Below are positions 1-7,736 of a DNA stretch of 64,000 bases, in pieces. The notes beneath the pieces are model-generated. The model saw only the letters and a list, made by a program, of their open reading frames with translations, was not told the DNA's origin and did not search any database. The DNA comes from Polaribacter vadi. GTDB lineage: Bacteria > Bacteroidota > Bacteroidia > Flavobacteriales > Flavobacteriaceae. Each line of letters starts with the position of its first letter. Position 1 is the stretch's first letter. The stretch spans positions 2,222,001 through 2,286,000 of the forward strand of contig NZ_CP017477.1 in assembly GCF_001761365.1 (NCBI RefSeq), given 5' to 3'. Both the position numbers and the translations under genes were made by a program.

Positions 1-1504
1 CTGGCATTTGCCCAATTGAAAGTAATGGTTTGTTGTAGTTTTTATCTCCCACAAGTAAATTGTTTACAAACTCATGATTAATTCTTTCTGTAGAGGAAGG
101 TCCTGTGGAAACATGCCAACCAAAATGATCTTCGTTTTCTCCTCTTCTTGTTCGCATAAAAACAGCCAAACTATTAACAAAAGTATTATTATAAACTTTT
201 ACATTTGCTGAATTTAAAATAGCAATTCCACGATCATTATTTACAAAAACGTTGCCTGCAACTATGGCTTTACTAGATATTTCAAAAAAGAAACCATTGT
301 CTCCTGGCCAAGCTTTATTGGGATCGAAAGGAAAATTATTACTACCTACATTTTGCACCCAGTTGTTGGTAAAAACACCATCTTCATTACCAACATCATA
401 CCAAATACCTACTGAGTTTTTTAAATTTATTACCAAATTATCATTACAAGTTACTCTGTGTGTTTGATTAAAAATTTTAACTGCACAAGCGTAATATCCA
501 TAAATATTTTCAATATTATTTTTAGTAAAAATATTGCGTTCTAACAATGCATCACTAGAAGCTACAATATAAATCCCTTCTGTGCCTGTGTCTGTTACCA
601 AGCAATTTGTCATGGTTATTTTATCTCCTAACATAAAAGCTCCAACACGCCCTCCATAAGAAATGGTACAGTTTTCAAAAGTGGTACCTACAACCCCTTT
701 ACCAAATTCTTTTTCATCTAATTTTTTTTCTGGATAATACCCTTCAATAGCAATCACATGAAATGCATTTTGCGTAAAAGTGATTCCTTTAATTGTTGGC
801 CCTTTATGGTCTGCCTTTTTACCATTTACAAAATCTGGTGTAATAATCAATCCTCTATTAAAGGCTGTTATTTCTACTAATTTATTTGTAGGATTGGTAT
901 TTAAATAAACATAACCTGCTTTGTAATCTATATAATAATGGTTTTCATCTAACTCTCCTAACCAACCAGCAGACTGTAAAAATCTGCCATCAATAAAAAC
1001 CATATCATTATTAAACCTGTGCATAGGTGTTACTCTTCCTGCTCTTTCACTTCTCCACCAATCATCTGGTTTGTCTGGAAAAAGATATTTCCATTTAATT
1101 TTCCATAGTTCTTGCTCTCCTGTATATGGTGTTTTACCTCCTGCTTCCCAATTGCTTGCAACATACGTTCCCTTAATTATTGGGTTTTCATTTTTATAGG
1201 GTTGCATTAAAATACTTTGGTTTAGCTTTAAATCTCCTACTCTATAAATGCCTCCTCTTAAAATAATAGCATCTCCAGTAACTACATTGGCAATCGCATT
1301 TTTTAATGTTGTAGGCGTATTAATTGTTTTACCACTTGCATTTAAATCTCCTGTTGGAGATACGTAGTAAACCATTCCTGAAATATTAGGTATTATGTAC
1401 GTTTTTTGCAATGGTCCATAAGGACCTCCACTTGGTTGGGCATTAGCTTTTATTATGCTACAGATACTTAAAAAAACTATTAAAATTACAGCGTTGAATT
1501 TCAT
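1..1504 (-). CDS. Secreted right-handed parallel beta-helix protein, partial (C-terminus beyond window)
   Basis: The minus strand is open from an ATG at 1504 to the left edge, giving about 501 residues with no stop. An N-terminal signal peptide (MKFNAVILIVFLSIC..., ending near KANAQ) is followed by a DUF1565-like opening with 'YYVSPTGDLNASGKT' and 'RGGIYRVG', then repeated short strands of the parallel beta-helix type (for example 'TFENCTISYGGRVGAF', 'NNDRGIAILNSANVKVYNN'). Such folds include polysaccharide lyases and GH141-like enzymes. It is divergent from the GH67 gene of a xylan locus, so a role in glycan breakdown is inferred. The catalytic residues and exact family cannot be set from the visible part. 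Confidence 0.75.
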   Translation of the reverse strand, partial: MKFNAVILIVFLSICSIIKANAQPSGGPYGPLQKTYIIPNISGMVYYVSPTGDLNASGKTINTPTTLKNAIANVVTGDAIILRGGIYRVGDLKLNQSILMQPYKNENPIIKGTYVASNWEAGGKTPYTGEQELWKIKWKYLFPDKPDDWWRSERAGRVTPMHRFNNDMVFIDGRFLQSAGWLGELDENHYYIDYKAGYVYLNTNPTNKLVEITAFNRGLIITPDFVNGKKADHKGPTIKGITFTQNAFHVIAIEGYYPEKKLDEKEFGKGVVGTTFENCTISYGGRVGAFMLGDKITMTNCLVTDTGTEGIYIVASSDALLERNIFTKNNIENIYGYYACAVKIFNQTHRVTCNDNLVINLKNSVGIWYDVGNEDGVFTNNWVQNVGSNNFPFDPNKAWPGDNGFFFEISSKAIVAGNVFVNNDRGIAILNSANVKVYNNTFVNSLAVFMRTRRGENEDHFGWHVSTGPSSTERINHEFVNNLLVGDKNYNKPLLSIGQMP

Positions 1505-1877
1505 TTTTTACTTTTTTAGAAAAAATTAATCTTTAGTTAAGTTTATTTTAAATTGATGTAATTAGAAAAATTTAGGGTTAATCTTAGCTTTACAATAATA
1601 GATTTTTAAATTTCTTAACATTAATTACAAATTATAATTACTATTAATAAAAACTTTTTAAACTGACTTAACTCTATAAAAATCAATAAAATATAAATAT
1701 GATGGAAATAAAAGGAATTTATTAGTTGCTTTTATTTTTTTAAATAAATTACAAATTCAATTTCAAACTTTCATTTATCTAAATAATTATTGTTTAATAA
1801 AATTCTTATTATGCAATCGGTTGCGAAATTATAAAATTTTTAGTAAGTTCGCAAACAATTCTATACCAGATTAACCA
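1505..1877. other. Divergent intergenic region between beta-helix gene and GH67 gene
   Basis: This 373-base gap holds no convincing ORF. It is very AT-rich and carries the operator-promoter at 1811-1851 that reads towards GH67. A TATTATTG element on the minus strand (1593-1600) could be a -7 box for the beta-helix gene, but I found no -33 partner at the spacing seen elsewhere in this locus. The palindromic operator could in principle act on both genes. Confidence 0.6.
1811..1851 (+). promoter_or_regulatory. LacI-type operator overlapping promoter of GH67 gene
   Basis: The palindrome GCAATCGGTTGC (1813-1824, central CG) has the form recognised by LacI-family repressors. Its TTG (1821-1823) lies exactly 20 bases before TAAGTTCG (1844-1851), a 7/8 match to the Bacteroidota -7 consensus TAnnTTTG, so the operator covers the -33 element. 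The same arrangement recurs at 6028 and 7638. Binding by a LacI protein is inferred. Confidence 0.7.
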
Positions 1878-4082
1878 ATGAAGCTAAATTTAAAAAGATT
1901 TTGTACGTACTTTTTTATCGTTTTTTTTTCTGCTATTTCTTTTTCACAAAAAAGAACATCAACTAAAACACCTATAAAAAATAATGGTTATAATTTATGG
2001 TTGCAATATACAGACATTGAAAATTCAACCTTAAAGAAAAAATATTTATCACAAATAAAAAATATACACAGCTTTGGGAATTCAGAGACTATTAAAGCCT
2101 GTGTTGAAGAGCTAGAAAGAGGTTTTTCAGGATTGTTTGGAGATGATTATTTTTTGGACAAGGAGGCTTCTAATAACGTTTTAATTATTGGTACAATATC
2201 TAACCTAAATGATATTCATCAAAAAAATTTAAAAGAAGATGTATTACAAATTAAGAAAGATGGTTTTATTATTAAAAAAATAGAAATTAATGGCAATAAA
2301 AAAATTGTAATTACAGCTAAAACAGCTACAGGTGTTCTTTATGGTGTTTTTAGATTTTTACGAGAACTACAAACCAACCAACCTATTGAGCAAATAAAAA
2401 TTATAGATTCTCCAAAAGTAGATGTTCGTATTTTAAACCATTGGGACAATTTAGATAGAACTGTAGAAAGAGGTTATGCTGGTTTTTCTATTTTTGATTG
2501 GCATAAATTACCCGATTTTAAAGACCCACGTTATTTAGATTATGCAAGAGCAAATGCTTCTATTGGCATTAATGGAACTGTTGTTAATAATGTAAATTCT
2601 AACGCTTTAATTTTAACCCCAATGTATTTAGAAAAAGTAAAAGCATTGGCAGATATTTTTCGTCCTTATGGATTAAAAATTTATCTTACTGCACGTTTTT
2701 CTGCTCCAATAGAAATTGGTGGCTTAAAAACAGCAGATCCTTTAAATGAAGATGTAAAAAATTGGTGGAATGAAAAAGTAAAGGAAATTTATAAATACAT
2801 ACCAGACTTTGGTGGTTTTTTAGTAAAAGCCAATTCTGAAGGACAACCAGGACCTCAAGATTATGATAGAAACCATGTTGATGGCGCAAATATGTTTGCA
2901 GATGCCTTAGCTCCTTTTAAAGGCATTGTTATGTGGAGAGCGTTTGTATACTCAGAACACAACCCAACAGACAGAGCAAAGCAAGCCTATACAGAATTTG
3001 TACCTTATGATGGTAAATTTAAAGATAATGTAATTATTCAGGTAAAAAATGGTGCTATAGATTTTCAACCTCGTGAACCTTTTCACCCAATGTTTGGTGC
3101 AATGCCAAATACAAACCTCATGATAGAGTTTCAAATTACTCAAGAATATATGGGTGGTGCAACACATTTGGTATATCAACCTAAATTGTTTCAAGAAGTT
3201 TTAGAAGCAGATACATACAGAAAAGGCAAGGGTTCTATTGTAGCCAAAGTTATTGATGGTTCTTTACACAATAAAAAATTAACGGGAGTTTCTGGAGTAT
3301 CAAATATTGGAAATGATATTAATTGGACTGGGAACCACTTCTTGCAATCTAACTGGTATGGTTTTGGAAGATTAGCATGGAATCCTTATTTAGATGCTAA
3401 AAGCATTGCAGATGAATGGTTAAGAATGACGTTTACAAATGAAAATGATTTTGTAAATCCTATAAAAAATATGATGATTGACTCTCGTGAAACAGTAGTA
3501 AATTATATGACACCATTAGGTTTGCATCATATAATGGCTACAAATCATCATTATGGTCCTGGTCCTTGGGTTGGTAATTTATCTAGACCAGAATGGAACC
3601 CAGTGTATTATCATAAAGCAAATGAAAAAGGAGTTGGTTTTAACAGAACTAAAACAGGCAGCAATGCTACAGCACAATATGCACCAGAAGTTGAAGAAAT
3701 GTTTAATAACGTTTCTACTACCCCAGAAATATACTTACTTTGGTTTCACCATTTACCTTGGGATTATAAACTAAAAAATGGAAAAACACTCTGGAATAAT
3801 ATAGCTTTAAAATATCAACAAGGTGTAAATGAAGCTGAAAACATGATTTCTTCTTGGAATTTAATGGAACAATATGTAGATGAGAGTCGTTTTAAAGAAA
3901 TACAAATGATGCTTAATATTCAATATAAAGAAGCAAAATGGTGGCGAGATTCTTGTTTATTATATTTTCAACAATTCTCTAAAATGAAACTTCCTGATGG
4001 TGTAGAAAAACCTAATAAATCTTTAAATTATTTTCAAACACTTAAACATCCTTATGCTCCAGGAATAAAATCGCAATGGTAA
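1878..4082 (+). CDS. GH67 alpha-glucuronidase
   Basis: This predicted enzyme removes (4-O-methyl-)glucuronic acid from the non-reducing end of aldouronic acids made from glucuronoxylan. At 734 residues it fits GH67. A signal peptide (about residues 1-23, ending 'SFSQ') points to the periplasm. Family hallmarks visible are 'ILNHWDNLDRTVERGYAG' near residue 190, the general acid in 'NSEGQPGP' (Glu321), and the base pair Asp395 in 'NGAIDFQP' and Glu423 in 'ITQEYMGG'. These match the Glu/Asp/Glu set of characterised GH67 enzymes. It is first of a run of co-directional genes (SDR, uxuA) behind a LacI-type operator. Very confident on family; the physiological substrate is inferred from neighbours. 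Confidence 0.95.
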   Translation: MKLNLKRFCTYFFIVFFSAISFSQKRTSTKTPIKNNGYNLWLQYTDIENSTLKKKYLSQIKNIHSFGNSETIKACVEELERGFSGLFGDDYFLDKEASNNVLIIGTISNLNDIHQKNLKEDVLQIKKDGFIIKKIEINGNKKIVITAKTATGVLYGVFRFLRELQTNQPIEQIKIIDSPKVDVRILNHWDNLDRTVERGYAGFSIFDWHKLPDFKDPRYLDYARANASIGINGTVVNNVNSNALILTPMYLEKVKALADIFRPYGLKIYLTARFSAPIEIGGLKTADPLNEDVKNWWNEKVKEIYKYIPDFGGFLVKANSEGQPGPQDYDRNHVDGANMFADALAPFKGIVMWRAFVYSEHNPTDRAKQAYTEFVPYDGKFKDNVIIQVKNGAIDFQPREPFHPMFGAMPNTNLMIEFQITQEYMGGATHLVYQPKLFQEVLEADTYRKGKGSIVAKVIDGSLHNKKLTGVSGVSNIGNDINWTGNHFLQSNWYGFGRLAWNPYLDAKSIADEWLRMTFTNENDFVNPIKNMMIDSRETVVNYMTPLGLHHIMATNHHYGPGPWVGNLSRPEWNPVYYHKANEKGVGFNRTKTGSNATAQYAPEVEEMFNNVSTTPEIYLLWFHHLPWDYKLKNGKTLWNNIALKYQQGVNEAENMISSWNLMEQYVDESRFKEIQMMLNIQYKEAKWWRDSCLLYFQQFSKMKLPDGVEKPNKSLNYFQTLKHPYAPGIKSQW

Positions 4083-4105
4083 AATAATAATAACAACAAT
4101 AAGAA

Positions 4106-4834
4106 ATGAGTAAAGTAGCTATAGTAACTGGAGGAAATTCAGGGTTAGGGTTCGCAACTGCAAAAAAGCTTTGTGAAAACGGAATAAAAACATATATAGT
4201 TGGAAGAAACAAAGAGCGAACAGAAAGTGCTGCTTTAGAAATTGGTGCTATACCCTATTTATTTGATTTAGGAAACCTAGAAGGTATACCAAACATGATA
4301 AAAGAAATAGCTAATAATGGCAATATAGATATCTTAGTAAACAATGCTGGCATACATCAGAAAAAAGAATTTACAGAGGTTACAGACAAAGATTTTGCAA
4401 ACATTATGAATATAAACGTGCAAAGTGTTTTTGCTGTTAGTAGAGAGGTTGTTAAAGTGATGAAAAAAAACGGTGGTGGTAGTATTATAAATATTAGCTC
4501 TATGGCATCACAATATGGTTTACCTAAAGTTATTGCATATTCTGCAAGTAAAGGTGCTATAGAAGTAATGACACGTGCAATGGCTGTTGAATTGGCAGAA
4601 TTTAATATTAGGGTTAATTGTGTAGCTCCAGGATTCATTAAAACAAAAATGAGTACAAATGCTTTAGATAATGATATTCAACGTAAAAATAAAATATTAA
4701 GCAGAACTCCTCTTGGATATTTAGGTGAACCCTCAACAATTGCAGATGCTGTCTATTTTTATGCATCAAGTGAATCTAGTTACGTTACAGGAACCGTGCT
4801 TCCAATTGACGGTGGTAACAGTATCGGTTTTTAA
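4106..4834 (+). CDS. SDR oxidoreductase, probable uronate (fructuronate/mannonate) dehydrogenase
   Basis: This is a classical short-chain dehydrogenase of 242 residues. It has the cofactor motif TGGNSGLG (8-15), NNAG (79-82), the catalytic Ser near 132 and YSASK (Tyr145, Lys149), and it ends in 'GTVLPIDGG'. It resembles gluconate 5-dehydrogenase/KduD-like SDRs. It lies 23 bases after GH67 and 12 bases before uxuA, so it probably supplies the step that makes D-mannonate from D-fructuronate, replacing a long-chain UxuB. That substrate is inference from position; 2-keto-3-deoxygluconate reduction is an alternative. Confidence 0.8.
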   Translation: MSKVAIVTGGNSGLGFATAKKLCENGIKTYIVGRNKERTESAALEIGAIPYLFDLGNLEGIPNMIKEIANNGNIDILVNNAGIHQKKEFTEVTDKDFANIMNINVQSVFAVSREVVKVMKKNGGGSIINISSMASQYGLPKVIAYSASKGAIEVMTRAMAVELAEFNIRVNCVAPGFIKTKMSTNALDNDIQRKNKILSRTPLGYLGEPSTIADAVYFYASSESSYVTGTVLPIDGGNSIGF

Positions 4835-4846
4835 AAAAAGATAATT

Positions 4847-6019
4847 ATGATTTTTATGACCAAAACCATGCGTTGGTATGGCCCAAATGACAAAACATCT
4901 TTAATAAACATTAAGCAATGTGGCGTTAAAGGAATTGTAACTGCATTACATGAAATTCCTGTAGGTAATGTCTGGGAAATTGAAGACATTAATGAAAGAA
5001 AAAAACTAATTGAAGATAAAGGCTTAGAATGGAAAGTTGTAGAAAGCTTACCTGTTCATGAAGATATAAAAAAACGTACCAAAAATTACGAGAAATATAT
5101 AGAAAATTATAAAAAAAGCATTCAAAATTTAGCTGAGTGTGGCATAGAAGTCATAACCTATAACTTTATGCCTGTTTTAGATTGGGTAAGAACACATACA
5201 GATTACCTGAATCAAGATGGAACAAAATCTTTATATTTTCATAAAGATGCTTTTGTGTATTTTGATGTTTTTTTGTTGAAAAGACCCAATGCAAAAGCAG
5301 ATTACACACCAGAAGAAATAAGAAAAGCACTGTTGTATGGCCAATCATTGTCAAGAAAAGAGAAAAGTAAGCTATCAAGAAGTGTGCTATTAGGTTTACC
5401 AGGAAGTACAAAAAACTTTACATCCACCCAAATTTTAAAACTTTTAGAAGAATATAAAAATATTGATGAAGCTACTTTAAGAAATAATCTAATTTTATTT
5501 TTAAAGGAAGTAACACCTATTGCAGAAAAAGCAAGTATTGCATTGGCCATTCATCCTGACGACCCTCCATATTCAGTTTTAGGTTTACCACGTATAGTAG
5601 GTACAAAAGCCGATTTACAACTTATTCTAAACCAAGTTCCAAGTATTGCCAATGGATTGTGCTACTGTACAGGATCTTTAGGTGCGCATCCTGAAAACGA
5701 CCTTTTGGATATTTTAGAAACGACATCAGATAGAATACATTTTTTGCATTTAAGAAATGTTATAAAAGATATTGATGGTAACTTTAAGGAATCTGACCAT
5801 TTAGAAGGCGATACCAGTATGGAAAAAATTGTTGAGAAAATTATAAAAATCATGCAAACAAGAAAGAAAAGTATCCCAATGAGACCTGACCATGGATTTT
5901 TACACAGTATAGAAGGTAAAGAATTATATCCAGGTTATTCATTAATAGGAAGACTTAAAGGCTTATCAGAAATAAGAGGTTTAGAAATGGGTATTAACTA
6001 TAATTTGACAAAAAATTAA
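4847..6019 (+). CDS. uxuA: Mannonate dehydratase UxuA
   Basis: UxuA dehydrates D-mannonate to 2-keto-3-deoxy-D-gluconate in hexuronate catabolism, in the cytoplasm. The 390-residue protein begins 'MTKTMRWYGPNDK' and shows the metal-ligand motifs of the family: 'AIHPDDPP', 'CYCTGSLGAHPEND', 'FLHLRNV' and 'MRPDHGF'. Two in-frame ATGs (4847 and 4856) are possible; the second fits the usual family N-terminus better. It ends 8 bases before a LacI-type operator that starts the next unit. With GH67 and the SDR it forms the glucuronate branch; no uxaC isomerase gene is in the window. Confidence 0.93.
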   Translation: MIFMTKTMRWYGPNDKTSLINIKQCGVKGIVTALHEIPVGNVWEIEDINERKKLIEDKGLEWKVVESLPVHEDIKKRTKNYEKYIENYKKSIQNLAECGIEVITYNFMPVLDWVRTHTDYLNQDGTKSLYFHKDAFVYFDVFLLKRPNAKADYTPEEIRKALLYGQSLSRKEKSKLSRSVLLGLPGSTKNFTSTQILKLLEEYKNIDEATLRNNLILFLKEVTPIAEKASIALAIHPDDPPYSVLGLPRIVGTKADLQLILNQVPSIANGLCYCTGSLGAHPENDLLDILETTSDRIHFLHLRNVIKDIDGNFKESDHLEGDTSMEKIVEKIIKIMQTRKKSIPMRPDHGFLHSIEGKELYPGYSLIGRLKGLSEIRGLEMGINYNLTKN

Positions 6020-6027
6020 TATTTTAC

Positions 6028-6066
6028 GCAACCGATTGTTTATTTAGTTTTTTTTTTGCATCTTTG
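6028..6066 (+). promoter_or_regulatory. LacI-type operator overlapping promoter of GH10 gene
   Basis: GCAACCGATTGT (6028-6039) is the same palindrome in the other orientation with one changed end base. TTG at 6036-6038 is followed after exactly 20 bases by CATCTTTG (6059-6066), a 7/8 match to TAnnTTTG. The arrangement equals those before GH67 and SusC. Confidence 0.68.
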
Positions 6067-6092
6067 GAATATAAAATATTAAAATTCAAACC

Positions 6093-7220
6093 ATGAAATT
6101 CAAACAAATTATACCACTTTTAATTTTGGTAATGCTTCTTACTGCATGTAGTGATGATGAAAATGTTGTAACTCGCATTATAGTTGGTGGACCAACAAAT
6201 CCTGAAGGCAATGGTTCAGACCCTGAGTTTTTAAAAGATTTTGCTAATTTTAAAATTGGTAACATTGTTTCTGCTACAAAATTAGCATCTTCTTCAGCTG
6301 GTAATGCAAAATTTAGAGAAGTTTTAGGAAATGATTATAATAGCATAACTGCAGAAAATGACATGAAAATGGCAAACATGTTTCCAAGTCCAGACACTTA
6401 CGATTGGAGTGATGGAGATGCAATTGTGGCATATGCTAAAGAAAACAATTTGAGAGTACATGGTCATGCATTAGTTTGGCATTCATCAATTCCTGGTTGG
6501 CTAAGCAGTTTTCAAGGAACAGATGCCGAGTTTGAAGCTCAAATTCAAGGTTATGTAAAAGCAACGGTTGCACATTTTGCATTAGAAAAAGATGCTGAAG
6601 GAAATTCAGTTGTTACAGGTTGGGATGCTGTAAATGAATATTTTGATGGAGGAGCTATTAGAAGTTCTCTTTTTACTCAAAGAATTGGAGAAGACTACAT
6701 TAATAAAATCTTCACTTGGGCAAGAGAAGCAGATTCAGATGTAAAATTATTTTATAACGATTTTAATGTTGCTGGAGAGCCAGTAAAAAGAGCTAAGATA
6801 ATAGCTCTTGTAAACGATATGATTTCGAATAATATTCCAATTGATGGTGTGGGAATGCAAATGCACTTCAACTACGATTGGCCAACATCAGATATTCCCC
6901 TAGCAATTCAGCAAATTTCTGATCTTGGGTTATTAGTTCATGCATCAGAGCTTGACGTGAGAGCAAATCCTAATAGTGATATTACTAATCTTACTCAAGA
7001 AAGAGCTGCACAACAAGCTACACAATATCAAAATACAGCTTATTATTATACAACAACCGTTCCCGCAAATCAACAATATGGAATTACTATATGGGGATTT
7101 AGAGATCAAGATAGTTGGAGGTTTAACAATGGTAATGACTGGCCATTACTTTATGATAATGATTTTAACACAAAAGCTTCTTACAATGGTTTTGTAGAAG
7201 GTTTAAAGGGGAATATATAA
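6093..7220 (+). CDS. GH10 endo-1,4-beta-xylanase lipoprotein
   Basis: This is an endo-xylanase that cuts the xylan backbone. The lipobox 'LLTAC' (Cys19) is followed by 'SDDE', an acidic stretch like the lipoprotein export signal described in Flavobacteriia, so a cell-surface position is likely. The GH10 catalytic pair is visible: acid/base Glu182 in 'WDAVNEYF' and nucleophile Glu286 in 'ASELDVRAN'; 'ITAENDMK' and 'RVHGHALVWH' are also typical. At 375 residues it is a single-domain enzyme. It has its own operator-promoter at 6028-6066 and a terminator at 7253-7281. Confidence 0.95.
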   Translation: MKFKQIIPLLILVMLLTACSDDENVVTRIIVGGPTNPEGNGSDPEFLKDFANFKIGNIVSATKLASSSAGNAKFREVLGNDYNSITAENDMKMANMFPSPDTYDWSDGDAIVAYAKENNLRVHGHALVWHSSIPGWLSSFQGTDAEFEAQIQGYVKATVAHFALEKDAEGNSVVTGWDAVNEYFDGGAIRSSLFTQRIGEDYINKIFTWAREADSDVKLFYNDFNVAGEPVKRAKIIALVNDMISNNIPIDGVGMQMHFNYDWPTSDIPLAIQQISDLGLLVHASELDVRANPNSDITNLTQERAAQQATQYQNTAYYYTTTVPANQQYGITIWGFRDQDSWRFNNGNDWPLLYDNDFNTKASYNGFVEGLKGNI

Positions 7221-7252
7221 TAATTGTAATTTTTCTTAAATTTTATCAAAAT

Positions 7253-7281
7253 TCCGTTATAAAAAATAACGGATTTTTTTT
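7253..7281 (+). terminator. Rho-independent terminator after GH10 gene
   Basis: An 8-base perfect stem (TCCGTTAT at 7253-7260 with ATAACGGA at 7266-7273) with a five-A loop runs into a T tract. Confidence 0.85.
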
Positions 7282-7637
7282 ATTTTAAACCCTGTTGTAT
7301 CCCTTTAAATTTTAAAAAAGCATCAATTATATTTACGAAATTTAATAAAGAAAATATTTAAATCAAATATGATTTTTTCAAATATTTGATATATAATACT
7401 TTAAAATTTACTTTTTATTTTATTAAAAAAACTAAGTATAGATCTGATGATTAATGAGATAACAATTGAAGTTTAATATTTTTATAACAAAGAAGAATGT
7501 TTGTTAATTTGTAATTTTTAAATATTTTTTAAAGAAATATTGATAAAATTTTATTTTTTTTATTCAAATTAAGTTACTTCTTTACTACTAAAGCACTGTT
7601 ATCGACCTTATTTTTTATCATTGTAAAATTATTTTGC

Positions 7638-7676
7638 GCAATCGGTTGCATTTTTGGATTTTTATTTCTATCATTG
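7638..7676 (+). promoter_or_regulatory. LacI-type operator overlapping promoter of susC-susD operon
   Basis: GCAATCGGTTGC (7638-7649) is identical to the copy before GH67. Its TTG (7646-7648) is 20 bases before TATCATTG (7669-7676), a 7/8 match to TAnnTTTG. The leader from there to the SusC ATG is about 60 bases. Confidence 0.7.
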
Positions 7677-7736
7677 TAATATATTTATCAACTCCACAAA
7701 AAAAGTGGAATAAATTTAATAAATCCAAATTTTATT

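Larger units (their letters stand above)
7221..7736. other. Intergenic region between GH10 and SusC genes
   Basis: This 516-base gap carries the GH10 terminator (7253-7281) and the SusC operator-promoter (7638-7676). The stretch between them (about 7290-7620) is A+T-rich, has no convincing ORF and no structure that I can name. Confidence 0.6.

Noticed and set aside
1878..7220. Type IX secretion C-terminal signal on the xylan enzymes
   Set aside because: GH67 and GH10 end without the conserved T9SS tail; GH10 has a lipobox with an acidic export-like stretch instead.
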